A DNA stretch of 64,000 nucleotides from Brevibacterium jeotgali (GTDB lineage Bacteria > Actinomycetota > Actinomycetes > Actinomycetales > Brevibacteriaceae). Shown here in pieces: positions 16,545 through 26,559 of the stretch. The DNA lies in NCBI RefSeq assembly GCF_900169175.1, contig NZ_FXZM01000014.1:19989-83988 (forward strand). The letters are read 5' to 3'. The translations under genes were made by a program, and so were the position numbers. A model generated the notes under the pieces. That model searched no databases. It was not told the origin of the DNA and saw only the letters and a program-made list of their open reading frames with translations. Within the stretch, counting starts at the first letter, position 1. Each line of letters starts with the position of its first letter.

Positions 16545-16579
16545 CCAGCCTACCGCCGGGTCTCGGACCGGTAGGCTGG
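16545..16579. promoter_or_regulatory. Mirrored divergent leaderless promoters of dapE and dapD
   Basis: CCAGCCTACCG (16545-16555) and CGGTAGGCTGG (16569-16579) are exact inverted repeats. Each arm contains TAGGCT: at 16572-16577 it is 7 nt from the dapD ATG (16585); at 16552-16547 on the minus strand it is 6 nt from the dapE ATG (16540). The palindrome could also serve as an operator controlling both genes. Confidence 0.6.
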
Positions 16580-16584
16580 GCCTC

Positions 16585-17532
16585 ATGACAGCACGATTCG
16601 CAGCAGGCGTGGGCCTGCGCACAGCACACGACAGCACCGTCCTCTCCGTCTGGTACCCCGCCCCCGTACTCCGGGACACCCCGGAGGATGCCGAGGCCGC
16701 GGCGAACGCCGCGTTCGACTCCGCCGTGCTCGAACCGCTCACGGGTGCCGATGACCTGCGCGGGACCACCGCGGACGTCGTCACGACGGTCATCGACCTG
16801 GACGTTCCGCCGGCGGATGCCGCTGACGGCTACCTGCGCCTGCACGCGCTCTCGCACCGTCTCGTCGCACCGAACACGCAGAACCTCGAGGGGCTCTTCG
16901 GCTCCCTCAACAACGTGGTCTGGACGTCGGCCGGCGCGTGCGCGATCGAGGGCTTCGACGTCGTGCGTGCGAAGCTCACCGCGAAGTACGGACAGGTCGC
17001 CGTGTACGGCGTCGACAAGTTCCCCCGCATGACCGACTTCGTCGTCCCGTCGGGCGTGCGGATCGGCGACGCGGACCGTGTGCGCCTGGGTGCTCACCTG
17101 GCCGAGGGCACCGTCGTGATGCACGAGGGCTTCGTGAACTTCAACGCGGGCACGCTGGGCAGCGCGATGATCGAGGGGCGCATCTCGCAGGGCGTCGTCG
17201 TGGGCGACGGGACGGACGTGGGCGGCGGCGCCTCCATCATGGGCACACTGTCCGGCGGCAACGCGCTCAAGATCACTGTCGGAGAAGGGACCCTGCTGGG
17301 CGCGAACTCCGGCATCGGCATCTCCCTGGGCGACAACTGCATCGTCGAGGCGGGGCTCTACATCACAGCCGGCACCCCCGTCGCCGTCGTGACCGACGGC
17401 GATCGCGTCGTGAAGGCGATCGAACTGTCCGGGGCGGACGGCGTGCTGCTGCGCCGCAACGGCCGGACCGGCGGCGTCGAGGCGCATGCACGCACAGACA
17501 AGGGCATCGAGCTCAACCCCGACCTGCACTGA
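16585..17532 (+). CDS. dapD: Tetrahydrodipicolinate N-succinyltransferase
   Basis: A 315-residue enzyme transferring succinyl from succinyl-CoA to tetrahydrodipicolinate, the first branch-specific step of the succinylase DAP pathway. The C-terminal half is a left-handed beta-helix built from hexapeptide repeats (for example [20 protein letters not shown] and the [19 protein letters not shown] turn). The N-terminal ~100 residues are the actinobacterial DapD-specific helical domain. Trimers are expected. Start ATG at 16585, probably leaderless. Together with dapE, and dapC at 20.5-21.6 kb, three DAP enzymes lie within 6 kb. A strong terminator follows at 17594. Confidence 0.93.
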   Translation: MTARFAAGVGLRTAHDSTVLSVWYPAPVLRDTPEDAEAAANAAFDSAVLEPLTGADDLRGTTADVVTTVIDLDVPPADAADGYLRLHALSHRLVAPNTQNLEGLFGSLNNVVWTSAGACAIEGFDVVRAKLTAKYGQVAVYGVDKFPRMTDFVVPSGVRIGDADRVRLGAHLAEGTVVMHEGFVNFNAGTLGSAMIEGRISQGVVVGDGTDVGGGASIMGTLSGGNALKITVGEGTLLGANSGIGISLGDNCIVEAGLYITAGTPVAVVTDGDRVVKAIELSGADGVLLRRNGRTGGVEAHARTDKGIELNPDLH

Positions 17533-17593
17533 GGTCGATGCTCGTCCTCAGCTGACGCGAGCCGGAGCCTGGTTCAGGGCATCCAGCACATGA

Positions 17594-17622
17594 GAAGGTG
17601 GGTCCGTCCCGGACCCACCTTC
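17594..17622 (+). terminator. Strong terminator of dapD
   Basis: GAAGGTGGGTCC (17594-17605) pairs perfectly with GGACCCACCTTC (17611-17622) around a 5-nt loop, followed by TTCG. It ends 23 nt before the next ATG, so it would also fold in the leader of that gene if transcription reads through. Confidence 0.8.
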
Positions 17623-17645
17623 TTCGTCCACATCTGCGAGAGTCC

Positions 17646-18896
17646 ATGAGCACCCATCCGTCCGTTCCGCCGCAGCCGCCGACCCCCGCCGCCGTGATGC
17701 CGCGCGCACTTGCACCGGATATGGCTCGCGGCTTCATGCTGCTGCTCATCGCGATCGCGAACGTGTCGTGGCACCTCTGGGGTCACCCCACGGGGCTGAC
17801 GTCCGCGCACCCCACGGACGGCGGACCGCTCGACACCGCTCTCGCCACGCTGTCGATCATCTTCGTCGACGGCCGCATCTATCCGATGTTCGCGTTCCTG
17901 TTCGGCTACGGCATGGTCCAGTTCGCGCGTTCGCGCACTGCACGGGGCCTGCCGCAGGAGTCGATCGGTCGGATGCTCGTGCGGCGACATCTGTGGCTGA
18001 TCGTGTTCGGCTTCGTGCACGCACTCCTGCTCTTCAACGGTGATGTGCTGGGCGCCTACGGGCTGACCGGGATCGTGATCGGCGCACTCCTCTTCCGACG
18101 CACGGACCGGACGCTGAAGATCGTCTCCTGGATCTTCGCGGGGCTCCTTGCCGTCTTCGCGCTCCTCACCGGCGCAGCGGCCGCTCTCATGCTCCTCCTG
18201 CCGCCCGAGGTGAAGGACGAGATCAGCGCGGCCATGGGCGACCAGGGGATGACGGAGATGTTCTCCGGCCAGTCCAACTACCTCCTCGCTGCCCTCACCC
18301 GCGGAGGGATGTGGCTCGCGTCCACTCCCGGCACGCTGCTCATGCTCACGTTCCCGCTGGCGATCGTGCTGGGCTGGCTCGCAGCGCGCCACGGGCTGCT
18401 CGATGCACCCGCCGCCCATCGACGCGCGCTCGGACGCATCGCTGTGTGGGGCATCGTCATCGGCGCGGCGGGTGCCCTGCCCGACGCACTCCTCTTCGTG
18501 GGAGCGATACCGATGCCGGAGATGATCGCGTGGGCCTTCAGCGGCCTCAACGCGCTCACCGGCGTCGCGGGCGGCATCGGCTATGCGGCGCTGTTCGGTC
18601 TGCTCGCGATGCGGATCGGGCCCGAACCCGGTGTGATCGGACGTGCTGTCACCGGCATCGGACGCCGGTCACTGAGCTTCTACCTGTTCCAGTCCGTCAT
18701 CTTCGCCCCGCTGCTGACCGCCTGGGGATTCGGGCTCGGGCAGCACATCGGCACGACCACCGCGTTCGCGATCGCGGTCGGCGTGTGGCTCCTGTCGCTC
18801 GTGCTCGCCCTCATGCTCGATGCGCAGAACAGGCGCGGCCCCGCTGAAGTCCTGCTGCGCCGGCTCACCTACGGCAGGGACGATCCTGCTCGGTGA
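17646..18896 (+). CDS. DUF418 membrane protein
   Basis: A 416-residue multi-pass membrane protein. The N-terminal region RGFMLLLIAIANV followed by PMFAFLFGYGMVQFARS is the acyltransferase-3/heparan acetyltransferase-like helix pattern, and the C-terminal ~150 residues are the DUF418 domain, with RRSLSFYLFQSVIF and two last helices. About ten hydrophobic segments are visible. The start is ATG 17646 with GAGAG upstream; an in-frame GTG at 17598 lies inside the dapD terminator and is rejected. No function is established for DUF418 proteins. It ends at the 56-bp palindrome shared with gltA. Confidence 0.82.
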   Translation: MSTHPSVPPQPPTPAAVMPRALAPDMARGFMLLLIAIANVSWHLWGHPTGLTSAHPTDGGPLDTALATLSIIFVDGRIYPMFAFLFGYGMVQFARSRTARGLPQESIGRMLVRRHLWLIVFGFVHALLLFNGDVLGAYGLTGIVIGALLFRRTDRTLKIVSWIFAGLLAVFALLTGAAAALMLLLPPEVKDEISAAMGDQGMTEMFSGQSNYLLAALTRGGMWLASTPGTLLMLTFPLAIVLGWLAARHGLLDAPAAHRRALGRIAVWGIVIGAAGALPDALLFVGAIPMPEMIAWAFSGLNALTGVAGGIGYAALFGLLAMRIGPEPGVIGRAVTGIGRRSLSFYLFQSVIFAPLLTAWGFGLGQHIGTTTAFAIAVGVWLLSLVLALMLDAQNRRGPAEVLLRRLTYGRDDPAR

Positions 18897-18947
18897 ACGA
18901 CGCAGTGCGCGCCCCTCCTCCTCTCTCACAGTCCCTCCCCACGACAA

Positions 18948-19003
18948 CGAGTAAGAGCGATCCGGCCCCATCCACGTGGATGGGGCCGGATCGCTCTTAC
19001 TCG
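18948..19003. terminator. Perfect 56-bp palindrome between DUF418 gene and gltA
   Basis: The arms 18948-18975 and 18976-19003 are exact reverse complements with no spacer; the centre is CCACGTGG. It starts CGAGTAAGAGCGATCC and ends with the reverse complement. Lying between convergent stops, it is a likely bidirectional terminator, but the length and perfection exceed need. Confidence 0.75.
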
Positions 19004-19087
19004 GCGTGCTGCCTCAGGTGAGGATCAGAGAGTGTAAGGGTGTCAGCTGCATCGGTCGTGTCAGCTGCCTCAGTCGCGTCCGCTGGA

Positions 19088-20374
<1,287 letters not shown>

Positions 20375-20434
20375 GCGGGCACCTCTCGTCTTCAGAGTTC
20401 AGGGGTGGCTGTGAATGGTTTCAGAGTCCCCTGC

Positions 20435-20440
20435 AGACTA
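20435..20440 (-). promoter_or_regulatory. -10 box of gltA
   Basis: TAGTCT on the minus strand, giving a ~54-nt leader. Direct repeats TTCAGAGT at 20391-20398 and 20420-20427 flank the start of the transcript. Confidence 0.4.
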
Positions 20441-20490
20441 GCCGAACTGTCTGCGGCAGATGAAATCACGCTCCCACCGTGTACAATGCG

Positions 20491-20506
20491 CCCGCGAGGC
20501 CGCGGG
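20491..20506 (-). terminator. Short hairpin after dapC
   Basis: CCCGCG-AGGC-CGCGGG, 10 nt past the dapC stop, upstream of the gltA promoter region. Confidence 0.45.
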
Positions 20507-20515
20507 GAGCAGCTC

Positions 20516-21640
20516 TCAGACGGCGTCGCGCAGCCGGGCTGCGGCCGTCCCGATCGCCTCATCCGAGGCGGTGAGAGCGATGCGCACATGGCGGGCGCCG
20601 GCATCGCCGTAGAAGGCCCCGGGGCCTGCGATGATCCCCCGTCCGGCCAGCGCGCCGATCGTCTCCCAGCAGTCCTCGTCACGCGTGGCCCAGAGGTAGA
20701 GGCCCGCCTCGGAGTGGTCGATCCGGGCACCGAACGCCTCGACCGCCGGACGCAGCGCGTCGCGACGAGCGCGGTAGAGCTCCTTCTGCGCCACCACATG
20801 GTCCTCGTCGTCCAGTGCCGCGATCATCGCGGCCTGCACAGGACCGGGCACGATCATCCCCGCGTGCTTGCGGGAGGTCGTGAGGTTCGCGACCAGATCG
20901 GCATCGCCCGCGAGGAACGCCCCGCGATACCCCGCGAGGTTCGACTGCTTGGACAGCGAATACACGGACAGGACGCCGGAGTGGTCGTCACCGACGACGC
21001 GGGGGTCGAGGATGCCGGGCGCGGTGTCCGCGCCCTCCCAACCGAGTCGGGCATAGCACTCGTCGGAGGCGACGATCACGCCCGCCTCGCGCGCGACCGT
21101 CACGACCTCGCGCAGGGTGTCCACGTCGAGCACCCTGCCGGTCGGGTTGCCGGGCGAATTGATCCAGAGCAGGCCCACGCCGTCCAGTGGGGCGCCGGCG
21201 AGCACGTCATCGACGTCGATCACCCGAGAGGCGACCTGCGCGAGCGTCGCGCCCATCGCGTACGTCGGGTAGGCGGCGGCGGGGTGTGCCACATCGAGTC
21301 CGAGCTGACGCAGGCCCAGCAGGGTGGGCAGCCACGCCACAGCCTCCTTCGATCCGACCAGCGGCAGGATCTGCGTGGCCGGGTCGACCGAGGCGCCGAA
21401 CACGCGGGCGTACCAGGAGGAGATCGCACCACGCAGCGCGTCGGTGCCGACGGTGGTCGGATACCCGGGCCAGTCAGCGGCATCGGCCAGCGCTCGACGC
21501 ACGACGTCCGGGGTCGGATCGACGGGAGTGCCGATCGAGAGATCACACGCGCCGCCGGGATGTGCGGCAGCCGTCTTCCGGTAGGGCGTGAGGCTGTCCC
21601 ACGGGTAACCGGGCAGGGCGAGTCCGAAGGAAGAGGTCAT
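20516..21640 (-). CDS. dapC: Succinyldiaminopimelate transaminase
   Basis: A 374-residue fold-type I PLP aminotransferase that forms N-succinyl-LL-DAP from the keto acid, using glutamate. The PLP lysine lies in SVYSLSKQSNLAGYRGAF; INSPGNPTGRV (Asn-Pro), ASDECYARLGW (Asp, Tyr) and the C-terminal RIALTASDE Arg complete the cofactor and substrate site. It starts 10 nt after the fdxA stop on the same strand, the fdxA-dapC order known from mycobacteria and other actinobacteria. With dapD and dapE nearby it completes three successive steps of the succinylase route. The assignment over a general class I aminotransferase rests on this context. Confidence 0.9.
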   Translation of the reverse strand: MTSSFGLALPGYPWDSLTPYRKTAAAHPGGACDLSIGTPVDPTPDVVRRALADAADWPGYPTTVGTDALRGAISSWYARVFGASVDPATQILPLVGSKEAVAWLPTLLGLRQLGLDVAHPAAAYPTYAMGATLAQVASRVIDVDDVLAGAPLDGVGLLWINSPGNPTGRVLDVDTLREVVTVAREAGVIVASDECYARLGWEGADTAPGILDPRVVGDDHSGVLSVYSLSKQSNLAGYRGAFLAGDADLVANLTTSRKHAGMIVPGPVQAAMIAALDDEDHVVAQKELYRARRDALRPAVEAFGARIDHSEAGLYLWATRDEDCWETIGALAGRGIIAGPGAFYGDAGARHVRIALTASDEAIGTAAARLRDAV

Positions 21641-21650
21641 GGCTGCGGGC

Positions 21651-21980
21651 TCAGTCGTGCGACTGCGGAGGCAGGGCCGCGATCAGCGGGTGGTCCGTGC
21701 CGGTGTTGCCGAGCTTCGCGGCGCCTCCCGGCGAGCCGAGGTCGTCGAAGAAGTCGACGTTGGCGTTGTAGTACTCCGCCCACTCCTCGGGGACATCGTC
21801 CTCGTAGTAGATCGCTTCGACCGGGCAGACCGGCTCGCACGCGCCGCAATCCACGCATTCGTCCGGGTGGATGTACAGGCTGCGTTCGCCTTCATAGATG
21901 CAGTCCACCGGGCATTCGTCAATGCACGCCTTGTCCTTGAGGTCCACACACGGCTGCGCGATGACGTACGTCACTGTCAT
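21651..21980 (-). CDS. fdxA: 7Fe ferredoxin
   Basis: A 109-residue low-potential electron carrier with one [3Fe-4S] and one [4Fe-4S] cluster. Cysteines at 11, 19, 23, 27 (CIDECPVDCIY) and 42, 45, 48, 52 (CVDCGACEPVCP) give the 7Fe pattern, followed by the typical C-terminal extension with DDVPEEWAEYY. The start ATG at 21980 is the first before the conserved TYVIAQPCVD and has CCTAGGAGAC upstream; the frame is open 10 codons further but without homology. A TACCCT box (22019-22014) is a likely -10. It leads the fdxA-dapC operon and diverges from the acetyltransferase gene. Confidence 0.93.
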   Translation of the reverse strand: MTVTYVIAQPCVDLKDKACIDECPVDCIYEGERSLYIHPDECVDCGACEPVCPVEAIYYEDDVPEEWAEYYNANVDFFDDLGSPGGAAKLGNTGTDHPLIAALPPQSHD

Positions 21981-22086
21981 GTCTCCTAGGGCTGAGGATC
22001 TACTCCGCACCCCAGGGTACTCCCCTTAGAGTGGGAAGGTCCCGCGTACGATCGCTCCGATCCCCCGAACGAAGCAGAGGTCACAC

Positions 22087-23136
22087 ATGCAGCTGCGTCC
22101 CGGTATCCGCGTCGTCCTCCGCTATCGCGACGGCGAGAGCGCCACGGATGCGCTGGGGACGGTGGAGGAGCTGACGGACGACACGGTCACGGTGCTGACG
22201 AAGCGCGGATCCACGGTCGTCCAGCGGGACGCGATCCTGCTGGCCCACGAGGTCCCACCGGCTCCCGTGCGCACCGGTCTGCTCCACGAGGTCGTGTCCG
22301 CCGTGGACCTGCGCCGGATCTCCGCCGCAGCATGGCTTCCGCCGGAGAGCACCTGGCTGCACAGCGACAACGTCCGCGCCGAAGCGGCCGGGGCCACGGA
22401 CTTCGTCCAGGCCGGCTGGCTGCTGCGCTCCGAATCCGCCGTCCCCTCGAAGAGGGCGAACTCGGCTCTGCCGCTGGACGAGCCCGGAATGCCCATCGCG
22501 CAGGCACTCGACGCCGTGGAGAACTGGTACACGTCACGCGACGCCAGACCCATGGTCCAGATCTATTCGGCCGACTCCTCCTCCGCACTCGCTCCCGGGT
22601 GCGCAGAGCTGGGACCGCTGCTGCGGGAGCGCGGCTACGAGGCCATGCCCCCGACTCTCCTGCTCACCGGAGCGACGCGTGAGGCGGCCGCCGGTGCCAC
22701 GCGGGCGGCCGATGCCGCCCTGCCGGGCCTGACCATCGAGGTCGTGGACTCGCCGTCGGTGGACTGCCTGGCCGCGCTCGGGTATCCGGCCGATCACGAG
22801 GGTCACGAGGCATATCGCCGGCTGCTGACATCTGCTGAGCAGGTGCAGTTCCTCACGGCATGGGCGCACCACCCTGACGGCTCCCGCTCCCCCGTCGCCT
22901 CCTGCCGGCTCGTCGAGGTCAGCCGCTGGGCGGTCGTGACGAACCTGATCACCCAGCCCGCACTCCGCCGCCGAGGTGCCGGTCGCGCAGTCGTCCGCGC
23001 CGCCATCGCGACGGCGGCCGGCCGCGGAGTGCGCTCGTTCCTGGCGGACGTCGAGGCGGACAACGTCGCCTCGATCGCGCTCTTCGAATCCTTGGGAGCA
23101 GCGGTCGCACAGCGCTCCTGGTACGCCCGCCGCTGA
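22087..23136 (+). CDS. GNAT family N-acetyltransferase
   Basis: A 349-residue protein. Residues 1-60 form a small beta-barrel-like domain (RPGIRVVLRYR, GTVEELTDDTVTVLTKRG), followed by a helical middle and a C-terminal GNAT domain (about 215-349) with the acetyl-CoA loop RRRGAGRAVVRAA and a terminal NVASIALFESLGA strand-helix. It probably acetylates an amine on a small molecule or protein; substrate unknown. The order fdxA / divergent acetyltransferase recurs in actinobacteria as I recall. TACGAT at 22047-22052 and TTAGAG at 22026-22031 may form its promoter (15-nt spacer); AGAGGT precedes the ATG. Confidence 0.82.
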   Translation: MQLRPGIRVVLRYRDGESATDALGTVEELTDDTVTVLTKRGSTVVQRDAILLAHEVPPAPVRTGLLHEVVSAVDLRRISAAAWLPPESTWLHSDNVRAEAAGATDFVQAGWLLRSESAVPSKRANSALPLDEPGMPIAQALDAVENWYTSRDARPMVQIYSADSSSALAPGCAELGPLLRERGYEAMPPTLLLTGATREAAAGATRAADAALPGLTIEVVDSPSVDCLAALGYPADHEGHEAYRRLLTSAEQVQFLTAWAHHPDGSRSPVASCRLVEVSRWAVVTNLITQPALRRRGAGRAVVRAAIATAAGRGVRSFLADVEADNVASIALFESLGAAVAQRSWYARR

Positions 23137-23156
23137 GGCGACCGAGGCCGGGCAGA

Positions 23157-24872
23157 TCAGTCCTCGCAGATCACCCGATTGACGGGCCGGTACGTCGTCG
23201 TGAAGTCATCCTCCGAGACGACGGTCCCGCTGGCCGCGTCCTTGATCGTCCGGTAGATGGTGATCGACCAGCCGGGCTGCGGCGCCTGCGGGGTGCAGTC
23301 GGATCCCGATTCCCGTACGGTGCCGGGCGAGGTCTGGGCGAATCGTCCGGAGGCGTCGGCCTCGACGTCCACGACCTTCTCACCGAGCATTCGGGCATGG
23401 ACCTCACCGCCGGACAGGCTCATGTCGAGGATCACCGGGGTGTCGGAGCTGTTGGTGAACTTCAGGTCGATCGAGGACCAGTCGAGCGTCGTCTCGCGGC
23501 CTTCCGGGTAGCGGGAGATGTACCGGGAGTGCGCCTGGTGCTCATCCAGGTCGAAGCCCGCGAAGAACGCTGCGTTGAACAGGGTCGTCGACACCTGCGA
23601 GATCCCACCGCCGAAGTCCTCCGCCATCTGGCCGTCCACGATGACGCCCGCCTGCTCGTAGCCGCTCGCGGCGGTGCGCTGACCCAGCGTCTCGTTGAGG
23701 GAGAACTGCTCTCCCGGCAGCACCACGGTGCCGCTCACCGCCTCCGTCGAGACCCGCAGGTTCGTGTCCCGCGCGGGTTCCGACGCGTACGCCGTCGAGA
23801 AGTCCGACACCGTGTCGGAGAAGTCCGCCTGCTCCGCGTCCTCGGTCGTGAACTCCGGTTCGACCTCTTCCATGTCGATCGTGCCGCTCCGGTCATCCGC
23901 CGTCATCGCAGTCGCGACGGTGTCGGCGAAGTCCTCTTCGTCGACGCTCAGCCCGGATTCCGCGGGGATGACGGTCAGATCGTCGCCGTCCACGTCGAAG
24001 CTCGCGTCCTTCGGGTCGGCACCCGCCTCCGGGTTCTGCTCGAACACGGCTGCGCGCAGAGCCGCACCGTCGAAGACCGGCGAGAGCGAACCGTCGTCGC
24101 CGTCGAATGTGAGAGTCGCCGCGATCATCTCCGGCGACACGGTGAGATCATGGGTGTCGCCCTCCGGCTCCTGGGCGCTCACCGTGACATCGTCCGACAC
24201 CGCGGGCTCCGCGAGGTCGGTGCGCACCTGCTCGGCGTCCTCCGTCGTGATGCGCGGCTCCTTGTCGACCGGGTCGACGAGCACCCCGTCCCCGGTGCGC
24301 AGCCACTGGTCCTCCAGCGCCGACCGCAGCACGCCGGCTTCGACGACGGTGCCGTTCTCCCCCTGGGTCACGATCGCTGCGCCGTCCTCGTCGTATCCGA
24401 GCTGCGCGTCGATGGGCTTCCGCGACAGATCCGCCGCGGTCTCTTCGACGATGGGCGCAAGGGTCTCGTCCTCGATCGTGAGGACGGGGTCGAGCTCCTC
24501 CTCGCCGAACACCCGGTGCCACACGACACGGGGATCCAGGGAGAAGCCGACGGCCGAATCCACCGTCGCCTCGACATCCACGCCCATGCCCGCGGCAGCC
24601 GGGTCGAACTCCGCGGTCGCATCACCGGCGATCACGTCGACGGGCGCCGTCGGCCGATCCCCCAGCCCCTCCGTGAGTGCGGCGGCGGCATCCTCACGGG
24701 ACATCCCGCCGATATCGACCCCCATCGTGCTGGTCCCCGACGGCGTCGAGGTGGACTGGAAGGCGGCGAGCACCACGTAGGCGGCTGCGAGCACGAAGAC
24801 GGCCGCAGACACGAGGATGAGTGTCCACGGCTTCTTCGTGTCCTTCGTGCTCACATCTGCCATACGACGCAC
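23157..24872 (-). CDS. VanW family protein with peptidoglycan-binding-like repeats
   Basis: A 571-residue envelope protein. One N-terminal membrane helix (about 17-38) anchors an extracytoplasmic part made of two repeated acidic domains of the PG_binding_4 kind (about 45-170 and 240-350) and a VanW domain (about 375-500) with VVLPGEQFSLNETLGQRT and GGGISQVSTTLFNAAFFAG. The tail includes a single Cys pair region (SDCTP ... VICED). VanW proteins occur next to cell-wall genes; biochemical role is not settled. Start: GTG at 24872 has GGAAGGG 4 nt upstream; ATG at 24863 is the alternative. The composition is strongly acidic, typical of secreted proteins here. Confidence 0.82.
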   Translation of the reverse strand: MRRMADVSTKDTKKPWTLILVSAAVFVLAAAYVVLAAFQSTSTPSGTSTMGVDIGGMSREDAAAALTEGLGDRPTAPVDVIAGDATAEFDPAAAGMGVDVEATVDSAVGFSLDPRVVWHRVFGEEELDPVLTIEDETLAPIVEETAADLSRKPIDAQLGYDEDGAAIVTQGENGTVVEAGVLRSALEDQWLRTGDGVLVDPVDKEPRITTEDAEQVRTDLAEPAVSDDVTVSAQEPEGDTHDLTVSPEMIAATLTFDGDDGSLSPVFDGAALRAAVFEQNPEAGADPKDASFDVDGDDLTVIPAESGLSVDEEDFADTVATAMTADDRSGTIDMEEVEPEFTTEDAEQADFSDTVSDFSTAYASEPARDTNLRVSTEAVSGTVVLPGEQFSLNETLGQRTAASGYEQAGVIVDGQMAEDFGGGISQVSTTLFNAAFFAGFDLDEHQAHSRYISRYPEGRETTLDWSSIDLKFTNSSDTPVILDMSLSGGEVHARMLGEKVVDVEADASGRFAQTSPGTVRESGSDCTPQAPQPGWSITIYRTIKDAASGTVVSEDDFTTTYRPVNRVICED

Positions 24873-24992
24873 GCTGCCCTTCCCGGTGGTACGACGGAAT
24901 CAGCTCCGTCCACGATCGCGAGGAAATGTACTACAGAGTACGGACACCACCGGCGCCCGACCAGGGTCCGCCGTGAGACTGAGACGCGATGG

Positions 24993-26540
24993 TTATGGCT
25001 GTGATGCCTTCTTCGCGGACCGCGACGGGACCATGAACACGACGACGGCCGCCAGCACCATCGGCGCGAAGAGCCAGACGAGCGACCGGAGGGATCCGGT
25101 CACGACGAGGTCCGCGCCGGGCCACAGCTGCGGCTGGGCGAACGCGAAGGCCGACGCGGAGACGACCGCGGCGAGCACCACGGTGACGATCGTGCTGCGA
25201 TAGAGCGCGGACACGTGCCACAGCGCGAGGATCATGAGCAGCAGCGCGAGCCCCAGCCCCCACGGCACGATGACGGGTGCCCCCGCGACGGTGACGACGA
25301 ACGCATTGAGGTGCTGGAACGACCCCAGCACTCCGACTACGATCCCCACCACCAGCGCATGGAGGCAGCCGCCGAGTGTCGCCGTCCAGCTCGCGTCCGC
25401 GCCGCGGCGGCGATCCCGTCGCCGCTCCCCCTGCACGGCGACGCCGGGGGCCTCCGTCGAGCCCGCACCGGTTCCCGCTGACCCGGCACTGGCCGCCGCT
25501 GCGGAGGTTCCGGCTGCCGCTGCGGCCGCAGCACCCGTGGCGGCCGGTGCTGTCCCCCAGCCGAAGCCGCCGTCCTCCCCCGCAGGTCCCGCGACGCGCA
25601 TCCGTGAGCCGGACTGCCCGGCGGGCCGTTCAGGAGCCAGCAGGAGCACGTCGTCGACCGTGCCGTCCGGAAGGGCTCGTGCGGGTGCCTCCGCGCTGCG
25701 GCCGAAGTCCGACAGCGCGAAGTACTCGGTCGTCCCGATGCGCTGACCGATCCCGTTCGACAGGGCGAAGAACTCGCCCGCGACAGTGACCTGGGTGGCG
25801 TGCGCGGCCATCGCCATCGCTTTGGCGCCCAGGTCGTCCTCGACGTCCTGGGCCACGGCCACGGGGACGCCGTCCGCGATGGTCGAGGGGGCCTCGGCGG
25901 GGGTGAAACCGGTGAGGTCGAAACCGGGTGCCTGCGGATCGAAGGTGCGGGCGACGGCTTCGGGCGGGTTCGCGAGGGTCAGCAGACGGGTCCGCACGGA
26001 CCGGTCCTCACCACCCATCCGCAGCGCCCTCACGCTCGCGTCGTGGCTGCGGCGGTGGTCAGGGTGGCCATAGCCGCCGTCCGCGCCGTAGGTGATGACG
26101 AGGTGGGGGTCCAGCTCCGCGACGACGGCGGCGATCCGGCGGGCCACCTCATCCGGATCCGCGGCGCAGAGGGCGGCGTCCGGCATGGACGCCGGGGCGT
26201 GGGCGTGCCCGTCCTCGCCCCACACCATCCCGGAGTCCTCGAAGCGCCGTACCGGGAAGCCGGCCCGGGCCTCGGGATCGGTGCTTCCGAGGAAGCAGTG
26301 GTCCGTGACTCCGACGGCCCTCATCGCGGCGGCGAGCTCGCGTTCGCGATGAGCGGCCAGGCCGCCCCTGTCACCGGCGAGGTGGGCGAGCTCGGAGCCG
26401 ATCACCTCGCCGCCCTCGCCCCGGGTCGCTGTGAGCACGACGACCCGGGCCCCCGCACGCACGAGGTGGGCGATCGTCCCGCCGGTCGCGATCGATTCGT
26501 CATCGGGATGGGCATGGACGAAGAGGACAGTGGCTTCCAT
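24993..26540 (-). CDS. mshB: MshB-like mycothiol deacetylase fused to a C-terminal membrane domain
   Basis: A 515-residue protein in two parts. Residues 1-~300 are the zinc-dependent LmbE/PIG-L deacetylase MshB, which removes acetyl from GlcNAc-inositol in mycothiol synthesis: AHPDDE (10-15) and GGYGHPDHR (about 159-167) carry the zinc ligands. An Ala/Gly-rich low-complexity linker (about 340-390) leads to a C-terminal domain with four hydrophobic helices (about 395-505), resembling the DUF6113 proteins that are separate neighbours of mshB in Streptomyces as I recall. The start ATG 26540 is the one immediately before the conserved VLFVHAHPDDE. It lies 19 nt after typA on the same strand. The membrane function is unknown. 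Confidence 0.82.
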   Translation of the reverse strand: MEATVLFVHAHPDDESIATGGTIAHLVRAGARVVVLTATRGEGGEVIGSELAHLAGDRGGLAAHRERELAAAMRAVGVTDHCFLGSTDPEARAGFPVRRFEDSGMVWGEDGHAHAPASMPDAALCAADPDEVARRIAAVVAELDPHLVITYGADGGYGHPDHRRSHDASVRALRMGGEDRSVRTRLLTLANPPEAVARTFDPQAPGFDLTGFTPAEAPSTIADGVPVAVAQDVEDDLGAKAMAMAAHATQVTVAGEFFALSNGIGQRIGTTEYFALSDFGRSAEAPARALPDGTVDDVLLLAPERPAGQSGSRMRVAGPAGEDGGFGWGTAPAATGAAAAAAAGTSAAAASAGSAGTGAGSTEAPGVAVQGERRRDRRRGADASWTATLGGCLHALVVGIVVGVLGSFQHLNAFVVTVAGAPVIVPWGLGLALLLMILALWHVSALYRSTIVTVVLAAVVSASAFAFAQPQLWPGADLVVTGSLRSLVWLFAPMVLAAVVVFMVPSRSAKKASQP

Positions 26541-26559
26541 CGGGTGGTCGGTCGTCTCC

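Noticed and set aside
17598..17645. Earlier GTG start for the DUF418 protein
   Set aside because: That codon lies within the stem of the dapD terminator and the added residues show no conservation pattern.
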